A stretch of 64,000 bases of DNA from NCBI RefSeq assembly GCF_008704425.1, contig NZ_CP023696.1, positions 4,504,501 through 4,568,500 on the forward strand, written 5' to 3'. The position numbers were made by a program, and so were the translations under genes. Position 1 is the first letter of the stretch. Each line of letters begins with the position of its first letter. Source of the DNA: Streptomyces fradiae ATCC 10745 = DSM 40063. Lineage in GTDB: Bacteria; Actinomycetota; Actinomycetes; Streptomycetales; Streptomycetaceae. The notes under the pieces are model-generated. The model was given only the letters and a program-made list of their open reading frames with translations. It was not told the DNA's origin and did no database searches. Of this stretch, positions 8,797-16,284 are shown piece by piece.

Positions 8797-9552
8797 ATGG
8801 TGAACCCCGAGGCCGAAGGCGTGCGCGCACTGGCGGAGCAGCGGCTGGGGCCGGTGCTCCGCCGCAGGGGGCAGGTCCAGCCCGGCACGGCCGACCAGCG
8901 GCTTCTGGACACGGCGGGCGACTCGGACTGGGTGCACACCGACCCCTGGCGGGTCATGCGCATCCAGTCCGAGTTCGTCGAGGGCTTCGGCGCGCTCGCC
9001 GAACTGCCCAGCGCGATCAGCGTCTTCGGGTCGGCCCGCACCCCGGTCGACAGCCCCGAGTACGAGGCGGGCGTCAAGCTCGGCCGCGCCCTCGTCGAGG
9101 CGGGCTTCGCCGTCATCACGGGCGGCGGACCGGGGGCGATGGAGGCCGCCAACAAGGGCGCGCGGGAGGCCAAGGGCGTCTCCGTGGGCCTCGGCATCGA
9201 GCTGCCCTTCGAGCAGGGCCTCAACGCGCACGTCGACATCGGCGTGAACTTCCGCTACTTCTTCGTCCGCAAGACGATGTTCGTGAAGTACGCCCAGGGC
9301 TTCGTCGTCCTGCCGGGCGGAATGGGCACCCTGGACGAGCTGTTCGAGGCGCTGACGCTCGTCCAGACCCGCAAGGTGACCCGCTTCCCGATCGTGCTGT
9401 TCGGCACGGAGTACTGGTCGGGCCTGGTCGACTGGCTCCGCGGCACGGTGATCGCCCAGGGTAAGGCCGCCGAGCGCGACCTGCTGCTCTTCCACGTGAC
9501 GGACGACGTGGACGAGGCGGTCGCGCTCGTCAGCAAGGAAGCCGGCCGCTGA
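8797..9552 (+). CDS. LOG-family Rossmann protein (TIGR00730-like)
   Basis: The 251-residue protein has both LOG/lysine-decarboxylase-like signatures: GGGPGAMEAANKGA (nucleotide loop) and PGGMGTLDELFE (catalytic Arg/Glu region). Family members hydrolyse nucleoside monophosphates at the N-glycosidic bond, in some cases releasing cytokinins. ATG start with a GGAGGGAG site. A -10-like TACGCT lies at 8755-8760. It follows dapE by 79 bp, an order also found in mycobacteria. Confidence 0.88.
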   Translation: MVNPEAEGVRALAEQRLGPVLRRRGQVQPGTADQRLLDTAGDSDWVHTDPWRVMRIQSEFVEGFGALAELPSAISVFGSARTPVDSPEYEAGVKLGRALVEAGFAVITGGGPGAMEAANKGAREAKGVSVGLGIELPFEQGLNAHVDIGVNFRYFFVRKTMFVKYAQGFVVLPGGMGTLDELFEALTLVQTRKVTRFPIVLFGTEYWSGLVDWLRGTVIAQGKAAERDLLLFHVTDDVDEAVALVSKEAGR

Positions 9553-9871
9553 CCCGCGGCGCCCGGCGGCGGCCCGTCCGCCGGGACCCCGCCGCCCCGC
9601 CTGCTTCTCCCGGGCTTCCGCCGGGCCGCCCCCGCCTCCGCCGCGCGTCCGTCGGAGTCCTCGCCGGGGCGCACCGGCCGCCCCCGCGCATCCGCCGGCC
9701 CGCCCCGGCCCAGACTCGGGCGCCCGCGCCCCTCGGCGGGCCGGGCACCGCCCGCCGCACCGGCTCACACCGGGCCGGGGACGAGCCCCACCGCCTCCGG
9801 CCGTACGGGGGCGGCGGCGGGGCGGCGGCGACACGCCGCACCGCCCCTCACCGGACGGCGGGACGCACCGG
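9553..9871. other. Gene-free convergent gap
   Basis: About 320 bp between the LOG gene and folP. Extremely C-rich, with several short GGC/GCC palindromes but no single long stem, and no credible gene on either strand. Confidence 0.6.
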
Positions 9872-10732
9872 TCACGCCAGCCCCCGCCGGGCCACGGCGG
9901 GCTCCCGGTGCCCGGCGATGCTCGCCACCATGTCCAGCACCTGCCGGGTCTCCGCGACCTCGTGCACCCGGTACACCTGGGCGCCCAGCCACGCCGACAC
10001 CGCCGTCGTCGCCAGCGTGCCCAGGACCCGCTCCTTGACCGGCCGGTCCAGCGTCTCGCCCACGAAGTCCTTGTTCGACAGCGAGACCAGCACCGGCCAG
10101 CCCGTCTCCACCATCTCCCCGAGCCGCCGCGTCGCCTCCAGCGAGTGCCGGGTGTTCTTGCCGAAGTCGTGCCCCGGATCGATCAGCACCGACTCGCGCG
10201 GCACGCCCAGCGCCACGGCCCGCTCGGCCAGTCCGACCGTCACGCGCAGGATGTCCGCCATCACGTCCTCGTACGCGGCCCGGTGGGGCCGGGTGCGCGG
10301 CTCGGCGCCGCCCGCGTGGGTGCACACCAGCCCCGCCCCGTACCGGGCGGCGACCTCGGCGAGCTTCGGGTCCACGCCGCCCCAGGCGTCGTTGAGCAGG
10401 TCCGCCCCGGCCTCGCACACCGCCTCGCCGACCTCGTGCCGCCAGGTGTCCACGCTGATCACCACGTCGGGGTGGCGGCGCCGCACCTCGGCCACGAAAC
10501 CGACCGTGCGCCGGGCCTCCTCCTCGGCGCCGACCTCCTCGCCGGGCCCCGCCTTCACCCCGCCGATGTCGATGATCGCCGCGCCCTCTGCCACCGCCTG
10601 CTCGACCCTGGCGAGCGCCGGCTCGTCGCGGAACGTGGCCCCCTGGTCGTAGAAGGAGTCCGGCGTCCGGTTCACGATCGCCATGACCACCGGCTCGTGC
10701 GCGTCGAATTCGCGTCGTCCCAGGCGCAGCAT
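9872..10732 (-). CDS. folP2: Dihydropteroate synthase-like protein, FolP2 type
   Basis: A 286-residue TIM-barrel pterin-binding protein. MAIVNRTPDSFYD, the DIGG loop, ISVDTWR and DPGHDFGKN match the DHPS scaffold. The C-terminal region has SNKDFVGE where classical enzymes have a SRK motif, and THAGG replaces the usual HM-G loop. These changes and the position beside a DivIVA protein and tag match mycobacterial FolP2, reported to lack normal DHPS activity; so true folate synthesis is doubtful. The ATG at 10732 has a GAGGAGG site; a longer frame to 10819 is unlikely. Confidence 0.82.
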   Translation of the reverse strand: MLRLGRREFDAHEPVVMAIVNRTPDSFYDQGATFRDEPALARVEQAVAEGAAIIDIGGVKAGPGEEVGAEEEARRTVGFVAEVRRRHPDVVISVDTWRHEVGEAVCEAGADLLNDAWGGVDPKLAEVAARYGAGLVCTHAGGAEPRTRPHRAAYEDVMADILRVTVGLAERAVALGVPRESVLIDPGHDFGKNTRHSLEATRRLGEMVETGWPVLVSLSNKDFVGETLDRPVKERVLGTLATTAVSAWLGAQVYRVHEVAETRQVLDMVASIAGHREPAVARRGLA

Positions 10733-10845
10733 CCCGTAAGTCCTCCTCGCGTGGCGTCCCTGCGACCCTAACCGCCGCGACCGCGTGGCACGATCGGCAC
10801 CGGACGTTCTACGCTCCATGTTTCCGGCTCCGGGAGAGGCGCACT

Positions 10846-11400
10846 GTGTTCTGGTTCTTGGCTGTAGCGATGGTCGTCGTCGTGGCCGCGGTGACCCTCG
10901 CCGTGGTCGGCGGCGCGGAGAACGAGGTGCTGCCCGAGGCGCCTCCGGAGCACCTGGCCGACCCGCTGCCCCTGACCCGGCCGGTCACCCGCGCCGACGT
11001 CGAGGCGGTGCGGCTGCCGCTGGCGGCCCGCGGCTACCGGATGGCCGAGGTGGACGACGTGCTCGACCGGCTCGCCGCCGAACTGGCCGAACGGGACGCC
11101 CGCATCGCGGAGTTGGAGTCGGCCCTGGCCGGTGCGCAGGCCACGGCGTCGGGCCGCGCGGACCTCTTCGCCAAGCACCCGGCGCCCGGGCCCGCCGCCG
11201 GCACCCGTGCGCCCGCCGAGGCGGCCGCACCTCCCGTGCCTCCCGCGCCTCCCGCGGACGGGCCGGGGGCCGCGGACGAGGGCGCCGCCCAGGACGAGGC
11301 GGCCGCCGCCGGCCAGGACGACGGCGGGCGGGGCGGACCCGGCGGGCCGGTGGCCGCGCCCGGGGACCGCGGCGAGCGGGGCCCGGGGGAGGACCGGTGA
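10846..11400 (+). CDS. DivIVA-domain membrane-associated protein
   Basis: Residues 1-22 form a single membrane helix. After an acidic linker, VTRADVEAVRLPLAARGYRMAEVDDVLDRLA is the DivIVA-type N-terminal motif, followed by a short coiled coil (ELAERDARIAELESALAG). The last 75 residues are Ala/Pro/Asp-rich. A role at curved membranes or growth zones is an inference from the family. GTG start with GGGAGAGG upstream. Its TGA overlaps the GTG of the tag gene, so the two are translationally coupled. Confidence 0.82.
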   Translation: MFWFLAVAMVVVVAAVTLAVVGGAENEVLPEAPPEHLADPLPLTRPVTRADVEAVRLPLAARGYRMAEVDDVLDRLAAELAERDARIAELESALAGAQATASGRADLFAKHPAPGPAAGTRAPAEAAAPPVPPAPPADGPGAADEGAAQDEAAAAGQDDGGRGGPGGPVAAPGDRGERGPGEDR

Positions 11401-12056
11401 CCGGCGTGACCGTGGTGCCCGGCCCGGACGGCGCGCCGCGCTGCCCGTGGGGCCTGTCGACCCCCGACTACCTGCCCTACCACGACGAGGAGTGGGGCCG
11501 CCCCGTCCACGGCGACGACGCGCTCTTCGAGCGCCTCTGCCTGGAGGCGTTCCAGTCCGGCCTGTCGTGGATCACGATCCTGCGCCGCCGGGACGGCTTC
11601 CGCCGGGCCTTCGCGGACTTCCGGATCACCGCCGTCGCCGCGTTCACGGAGGCCGACCGGGAGCGGCTGCTCGCCGACGAGGGCATCATCCGCAACCGCG
11701 CCAAGGTCGACGCGGCGCTCGCCAACGCGCGCGTGCTGGCCGGATGGGAGCCGGGCGAGCTGGACCGGGTCATCTGGTCCCACGCCCCGGACCCGGCGAC
11801 CCGCCCGGCGCCCCGCACCTTCGCCGACGTACCGGCGATCACGCCCGAGTCGACCGCCCTCGCCAAGGACCTGAAGCGGCGCGGCATCCGGTTCGTCGGT
11901 CCCACCACGGCGTACGCGCTGATGCAGGCGTGCGGCCTGGTCGACGACCACCTCGCGGAGTGCGTCGCGCGCACCCGGCTCCCGGCGCCCGGCGCCGAGG
12001 GCCCGGCCGCGCCCCTCGGGGGCCCGGCCGCGCCCCTCGGGGGCCCGGCCGCGTAG
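11397..12056 (+). CDS. tag: DNA-3-methyladenine glycosylase I
   Basis: The 219-residue protein excises 3-methyladenine from DNA. CPWGLSTPDYLPYHDEEWGRP is the family N-terminus with a zinc-ligand Cys; FERLCLEAFQSGLSWITILRRR is the catalytic helix with Glu, and the C-terminal RGIRFVGPTTAYALMQACGLVDDH carries the remaining motif; the typical second zinc Cys/His set is VDDH with C939-type cysteine in QACG. The last 20 residues are a GPAAPLG repeat. GTGA overlap with the preceding gene, GGGGGAGG site. Confidence 0.92.
   Translation: MTGVTVVPGPDGAPRCPWGLSTPDYLPYHDEEWGRPVHGDDALFERLCLEAFQSGLSWITILRRRDGFRRAFADFRITAVAAFTEADRERLLADEGIIRNRAKVDAALANARVLAGWEPGELDRVIWSHAPDPATRPAPRTFADVPAITPESTALAKDLKRRGIRFVGPTTAYALMQACGLVDDHLAECVARTRLPAPGAEGPAAPLGGPAAPLGGPAA
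11998..12054 (+). repeat. 21-bp repeat at the 3' end of tag
   Basis: About 2.7 copies of a 21-bp unit encode GPAAPLG repeats at the extreme C-terminus. It adds a tail absent from the family fold and is likely a slippage product. Confidence 0.7.
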
Positions 12057-12171
12057 CCCGTACCCCGCTCAGGGCGGCCCGCCCGTACCCGGCCGCCCGG
12101 CCGCACCCCCGCTCCCGCCGTCCCCGACGGCCCGCCCCGCTTCCGGGGGCCGGCCGGCGGTCGCGCCCCCG

Positions 12172-12192
12172 CCCCCTCCAGACGGGAGGGGG
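12172..12192. terminator. Hairpin between convergent tag and enoyl-CoA hydratase genes
   Basis: An 8-bp CCCCCTCC/GGAGGGGG stem with a 5-base loop lies in the gap 12057-12260, which is otherwise gene-free. Confidence 0.5.
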
Positions 12193-12260
12193 GCCCGCCC
12201 CGGGCCCCGGGCGGCGCCGCCCCGCGCGCGGAGCGGCGCCTGCGCCGTCCCCGGGCCGCC

Positions 12261-13043
12261 CTAGCGGCCGACGTACTTCGGCTTCTCCTTCGCCAGGAAC
12301 GCCTCCACCGCGATCCGGTGGTCCTCGGAGGCGCCCGCCCGCGTCTGGAGCTCGTCCTCCTTCTCCAGCGCCTGCGCGAGGGTGTGCCCGGAGCCGTACG
12401 CCATGGCCTCCTTGATGGAGGCGTACGCGAGGGTGGGGCCCTCCGCGAGGGCGCGGGCGGTCCGCTCGGCCTCGGCGGCCAGGTCGGCGGCCGGGACCAG
12501 CCGGTTCACCAGGCCCAGCTCGTGCGCCTCGGCCGCGGAGAGCGAGCGGGGGAAGAGCATCAGGTCGGCGGCGCGGCTCGCGCCGATCAGCCGGGGCAGC
12601 GTCCACGACAGGCCCGAGTCGGCGCTGAGCGCGACCCCGGCGAACGACGTGTTGAACGACGCCGTGTCCGCCACGACCCGGTAGTCCGCCGCCAGCGCGA
12701 AGCCGAACCCGGCCCCCGCGGCGACGCCGTTCACCCCGGCCACCACGGGCTTGGGCATGCCCGTGATGGCCCGCACGATCGGGTTGTAGTGCTCCCGTAC
12801 GGTCCGCATCGCGTCCTCGCCGGTCAGCGACCGCACGTGCTCCTTGAGGTCCTGACCCACGCAGAAGGCCCGGCCCGTCGCCGTCAGCAGCACCGCGCGC
12901 ACGGCCGGGTCGGCGCCCGCGGCCTGGAGGGCGTCCCGGAGCGCCACCTTCGCCTCGGTGTTCATCGCGTTCATCGCGTCGGGGCGGTTGATGGTGACGG
13001 TGGCGAGTCCGTCGCTCACCTCGTACAGCACGGTGTCGGCCAT
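12261..13043 (-). CDS. Enoyl-CoA hydratase/isomerase family protein
   Basis: The 260-residue crotonase-fold protein has the two oxyanion-hole segments: GRAFCVGQDLKEH and VNGVAAGAGFGFALAADYRV. The first catalytic Glu position of hydratases (usually after the second segment, AGGG-E) is replaced by small residues, while ALSADSGLSWTLPRLIG aligns with the downstream catalytic loop, so isomerase or PaaG-like activity is possible. Role: acyl-CoA (fatty or aromatic) catabolism. ATG with GAGGGGAC upstream. Confidence 0.87.
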   Translation of the reverse strand: MADTVLYEVSDGLATVTINRPDAMNAMNTEAKVALRDALQAAGADPAVRAVLLTATGRAFCVGQDLKEHVRSLTGEDAMRTVREHYNPIVRAITGMPKPVVAGVNGVAAGAGFGFALAADYRVVADTASFNTSFAGVALSADSGLSWTLPRLIGASRAADLMLFPRSLSAAEAHELGLVNRLVPAADLAAEAERTARALAEGPTLAYASIKEAMAYGSGHTLAQALEKEDELQTRAGASEDHRIAVEAFLAKEKPKYVGR

Positions 13044-13233
13044 GGCAGGGTCCCCTCTTCGGCTCCGGCGGTCGTGTCCCGCCCAGCATGTCGGAGATCA
13101 TCGGGCTCCGGCGTGTGACCTGCGTCAAACCGCCGAGCCGCCGACCGGGTGCCGCGGCGGCGAAGTATCGCAGGAGGATCGCCGAAATGGGCGGTTTTGC
13201 GTGATCGGGTTGCGCAAGCGATAGCTCCCGATG

Positions 13234-13264
13234 TTGGTCATCGGGTGTCGCCATGCGGGATAAT
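13234..13264 (+). promoter_or_regulatory. Putative promoter of the DUF3117 gene
   Basis: TTGGTC (13234-13239) and GATAAT (13259-13264), 19-bp spacer, about 85 nt upstream of the DUF3117 start. The -10 is unusually AT-rich for this window. Confidence 0.55.
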
Positions 13265-13354
13265 GACCTGGAAGCATGGTGTTCGACGCCGGTCCGCGCC
13301 CTTCCATGGGGCCATCGGCTGAACGATGAGCTGGTTTCAGGAAGGGGAACAAGC

Positions 13355-13522
13355 ATGGCGGCCATGAAGCCGCGGACGGGCGACGGCCCGCTCGAGGTGA
13401 CCAAGGAGGGGCGGGGCATCGTCATGCGCGTTCCGCTCGAAGGCGGCGGTCGGCTTGTCGTCGAGCTGACCCCGGACGAGGCCGTAGCCCTCGGCGAGGA
13501 GCTGAAGAAGGTCACGAGCTGA
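13355..13522 (+). CDS. DUF3117 small protein
   Basis: A 55-residue protein (MAAMKPRTGDGPLEVTKEGR... ending in ELKKVTS) nearly invariant in actinobacteria. The ATG at 13355 has GAAGGGG 8 bases upstream; the frame opens earlier at 13253 but that part crosses the promoter. No catalytic motif and no known function. The M. tuberculosis counterpart also sits next to tagA. Confidence 0.9.
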   Translation: MAAMKPRTGDGPLEVTKEGRGIVMRVPLEGGGRLVVELTPDEAVALGEELKKVTS

Positions 13523-13545
13523 CGCTTACGCCCGCGTTTTCCCGA

Positions 13546-13580
13546 TCGCCCCGGCCGGTGCCCGCACCTCGCCGGGGCGA
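13546..13580. terminator. Terminator after the DUF3117 gene
   Basis: Perfect 10-bp stem (13546-13555 with 13571-13580) with a second small hairpin (GGTGC/GCACC) in the loop, between convergent genes. Confidence 0.7.
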
Positions 13581-13694
13581 CCGCGTTCCCCCGGCCCCCG
13601 GTGCGTGACGCCGCCCCGTCTGGTACGTGACGTCGTCCTCCGGTACGCGGTGCCGTCCCCCGGTACGCGGCGCCGGGCGTCCGCCGGTGGCCGC

Positions 13695-14459
13695 TCAGCC
13701 CCGGCGCACGGCGCAGAGCAGCCCGTCGCCCACCGGCAGCAGCGACGGCACCAGCTCCGCGCTCTCCCGCACCGTGCGCAGCAGCTCGCGCAGGGTCAGC
13801 ACCTCCACCGGCTGGGCCCCCGAGTCGATCGTGCGGCCGTCCGCGAACACGCCCTCGAAGCACACCAGGCCGCCCGGCCGCAGCAGCCGCAACGATTCGT
13901 CCAGGTAAGCCGGGTACTCGGTGCGGTCGCCGTCGCAGAAGACCACGTCGTACCCGCCGTCCGCGAGCCTCGGCAGCACGTCCAGCGCGCGCCCCGGGAT
14001 GAACCGCGCCCGGTTCCCGGCGAAGCCCGCCGCACGGAACGCCTGCTTCGCGAACTGCTGCCGCTCGGGCTCCGGGTCCACGGTGGTCAGCACCCCGTCG
14101 GGCCGCATGCCGAGCAGGAGGTAGATCCCGGAGACACCGGTCCCCGTGCCGATCTCCGCGACCGCCTTGGCGTCCGCCGTGGCGGCGAGCATCCGCAGCG
14201 CGGCGCCGGTGCCGGGGGACACCGAGGGCACCCCTGCCTCCTCGGCCCGGTCGCGGGCCCAGAGCAGCGCGTCGTCCTCGGCGGCAAAGGCGTCGGCGAA
14301 GGCCCAGCTCGTCTGCCGGTTGGCGGTAATGACCCTCTCCTGTTCCCGTAGTTGGCAACGGTGACTGTAGCCGCTCGCGGTCGGGAACCCGCAGATGGGA
14401 CCAGGCGTTGGGAAGGGGTGGGGGCGGCCGTGCGGACCAAGGGCCGAAGTCGGCCCCAA
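13695..14459 (-). CDS. O-methyltransferase (class I SAM-dependent)
   Basis: Matches the family-3 O-methyltransferase fold: VAEIGTGTGVSGIYLLLGM is the SAM loop, TTVDPEPER the acidic strand, YDVVFCDGDR the metal/substrate region and LLRPGGLVCFEGV motif. The start is unresolved. The only standard in-frame codon is a TTG at 14459, adding a Pro-rich leader; an AGGAG site 6 bases before an ATT at 14330 would give 211 residues starting ITANRQTSW. The substrate is unknown. It is divergent from sigE, an order conserved in mycobacteria. Confidence 0.85.
   Translation of the reverse strand: MGPTSALGPHGRPHPFPTPGPICGFPTASGYSHRCQLREQERVITANRQTSWAFADAFAAEDDALLWARDRAEEAGVPSVSPGTGAALRMLAATADAKAVAEIGTGTGVSGIYLLLGMRPDGVLTTVDPEPERQQFAKQAFRAAGFAGNRARFIPGRALDVLPRLADGGYDVVFCDGDRTEYPAYLDESLRLLRPGGLVCFEGVFADGRTIDSGAQPVEVLTLRELLRTVRESAELVPSLLPVGDGLLCAVRRG
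14384..14409 (+). promoter_or_regulatory. ECF-type promoter of sigE
   Basis: GGAAC (14384-14388) and CGTT (14406-14409) with a 17-bp spacer match the consensus recognised by SigE-like ECF factors. The leader to the sigE ATG would be about 85 nt. This predicts positive autoregulation. Confidence 0.65.
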
Positions 14460-14503
14460 ATTCTCGTAAAGATTCTTATCCGGAGCTAACGGGCGAGGTG
14501 GCT

Positions 14504-15292
14504 ATGGTAGGGGCTCCACTGGACACCACCAGAGCCGACAGGGGAGGTGCGGCTGCGCCTGTGGATCGGAGAGGAGTGCTGCGGCTGCGGCGCTTCCTCG
14601 GGTCGGCGGGTGAGCCGAAATCCGTGACCGACACCGCTGACAGCACCCGCGCCCGCACCGAGACCGCAGCCACGACGGCGACCTTCGCATCGGATGCGGA
14701 ATCGCAGGCGTGGGCTCCCCCGACCTGGGAGGAGATCGTCAGCACGCACAGTGCCCGCGTCTACCGCCTCGCCTACCGGCTGACGGGCAACCAGCACGAT
14801 GCCGAGGACCTCACGCAGGAGGTCTTCGTCCGGGTCTTCCGCTCCCTGTCGACGTACACGCCGGGGACGTTCGAGGGCTGGCTGCACCGCATCACCACCA
14901 ACCTCTTCCTGGACATGGTGCGCCGCAGGCAGCGCATCCGGTTCGACGCCCTGGGCGAGGACGCGGCGGAGCGGCTGCCCAGCCGCGAGCCCTCCCCGCA
15001 GCAGGTCTTCCACGACACGCACTTCGACGCCGACGTGCAGCAGGCGCTGGACACGCTCGCGCCGGAGTTCCGCGCGGCCGTCGTGCTGTGCGACATCGAG
15101 GGCCTGTCGTACGAGGAGATCGCCGCGACGCTCGACGTGAAGCTCGGCACGGTCCGCAGCCGGATCCACCGCGGCCGGTCGCACCTGCGCAAGGCGCTCA
15201 AGCACCGCTCGCCCGAGGCGCGGGCGGTGCAGCAGGACGTGGTCGCGGGGCGTGCGTTCGCCGCGCTGGGGGCGGAGGGCGGAGCCGCGTGA
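14504..15292 (+). CDS. sigE: ECF RNA polymerase sigma factor, SigE type
   Basis: The 262-residue protein has sigma-2 (RVYRLAYRLTGNQHDAEDLTQEVFVRVFRSL, with the polymerase-binding DAEDLTQ) and sigma-4 (FRAAVVLCDIEGLSYEEIAATLDVKLGTVRSRIHRGRSHL helix-turn-helix). The first ~75 residues are a poorly conserved leader. The ATG at 14504 follows GCGAGGTGG. The stop overlaps the anti-sigma start (GTGA). Context with a zinc anti-sigma, HtrA and TatB indicates envelope-stress control; homologue of mycobacterial SigE rather than S. coelicolor SigE by neighbourhood. Confidence 0.92.
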   Translation: MVGAPLDTTRADRGGAAAPVDRRGVLRLRRFLGSAGEPKSVTDTADSTRARTETAATTATFASDAESQAWAPPTWEEIVSTHSARVYRLAYRLTGNQHDAEDLTQEVFVRVFRSLSTYTPGTFEGWLHRITTNLFLDMVRRRQRIRFDALGEDAAERLPSREPSPQQVFHDTHFDADVQQALDTLAPEFRAAVVLCDIEGLSYEEIAATLDVKLGTVRSRIHRGRSHLRKALKHRSPEARAVQQDVVAGRAFAALGAEGGAA

Positions 15293-16197
15293 GTGGCACA
15301 CGTCCGACCCCCGCGGAACACCATCTGGGGGACCGGCTCGCCGCGCTCGTCGACGGCGAGCTGGGCCACGACGCCCGTGAACGGGTCCTCGCCCACCTGG
15401 CGACCTGCGCCCGCTGCAAGGCCGAGGCCGACGCGCAGCGCCGCCTCAAGAACCTCTTCGCCGAGTCCGCCCCGCCGCCGCCCCCGGCGGGGCTCCTGGC
15501 GCGCCTCCAGGGGCTGCCCGGCGGCGTTGCCGGGGGGGACGGCGGGCCGCCGTTCGGAGGCGGCGGCCTCGGAGCGGGCGGCTGGGCCGCGACCCGGCAG
15601 CCCGGTGGCGCCCCCGACGCCGGCCCCGGACGCGGCAGCGCCGGGCGTGAGGCCGGCGTGCTCGGGGTGGGGCCCGGAGGCTTCGGGTACGTCCCGGCCG
15701 GGGAGCACGCCCCGGCGGCGGGGTCGGGCTTCCGTATCCACGAGGTCGGGCGGGAGGCGGCGGAGCGCTCCCCGTGGCGCGGGCGCAGGTTCGCCTTCGC
15801 CGCCGCCAGCGCCGTGTCGTTCGCGGCCATCGCGCTGGGTGGCGCGATGCCGACCGTCACGGCGGTCGACGTACGGGGCGAGGGCTCCGGGAACAGCGTC
15901 AAGCCGCTCCGGTCGTCGCCCGCCGGCCAGCAGGCCGCCGCGGAGAACACCCGCCGCCGGCCTCCCGCCGGGACGGGCGCCGGCATGGCCGCGAGCCCGG
16001 GGACGGGCCGGTTCGCCGACCGGTCCGGGGTCCTGGTGCCCGGCGGGGTGCAGGTCCGGGCCCGCCACCCGGCGGCCCCGCCGTTCCCGCACGCGGCTCC
16101 GCCGCTGATCGGCGCGGACACCCTGCCGCTGATAGGGGCCACCCCGGTGCCGGCACGGGCGCCGTACCCGTCGCACAAGACACCCCCGACACCCTGA
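15289..16197 (+). CDS. rseA: Zinc-binding anti-sigma factor, RseA-like
   Basis: The 302-residue protein starts with an anti-sigma zinc motif, H36-x3-C40-x2-C43, in HLATCARCKAE, which holds the sigma factor in the cytoplasm. A Gly/Pro-rich linker precedes one membrane helix at about 168-188 (FAFAAASAVSFAAIALGG); the C-terminus is outside and Pro-rich, ending in short PLIGA repeats. GTG start with GTGA overlap to sigE shows translational coupling. The adjacent HtrA-like protease is a candidate partner in signalling; no cleavage site is identifiable by eye. Confidence 0.88.
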   Translation: MSGTRPTPAEHHLGDRLAALVDGELGHDARERVLAHLATCARCKAEADAQRRLKNLFAESAPPPPPAGLLARLQGLPGGVAGGDGGPPFGGGGLGAGGWAATRQPGGAPDAGPGRGSAGREAGVLGVGPGGFGYVPAGEHAPAAGSGFRIHEVGREAAERSPWRGRRFAFAAASAVSFAAIALGGAMPTVTAVDVRGEGSGNSVKPLRSSPAGQQAAAENTRRRPPAGTGAGMAASPGTGRFADRSGVLVPGGVQVRARHPAAPPFPHAAPPLIGADTLPLIGATPVPARAPYPSHKTPPTP

Positions 16198-16284
16198 ACG
16201 GCGCCCCGGAAGACCTGGTTGAATCCGTGGTCAGGGGCGCCGGTGGGGCGCTGAGCCGTCAGGAGCGGGGAGACCGGGAAGAAC

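Noticed and set aside
11839..14358. 839-residue leftward frame
   Set aside because: Spans several genes in the wrong frame; high-GC artefact.
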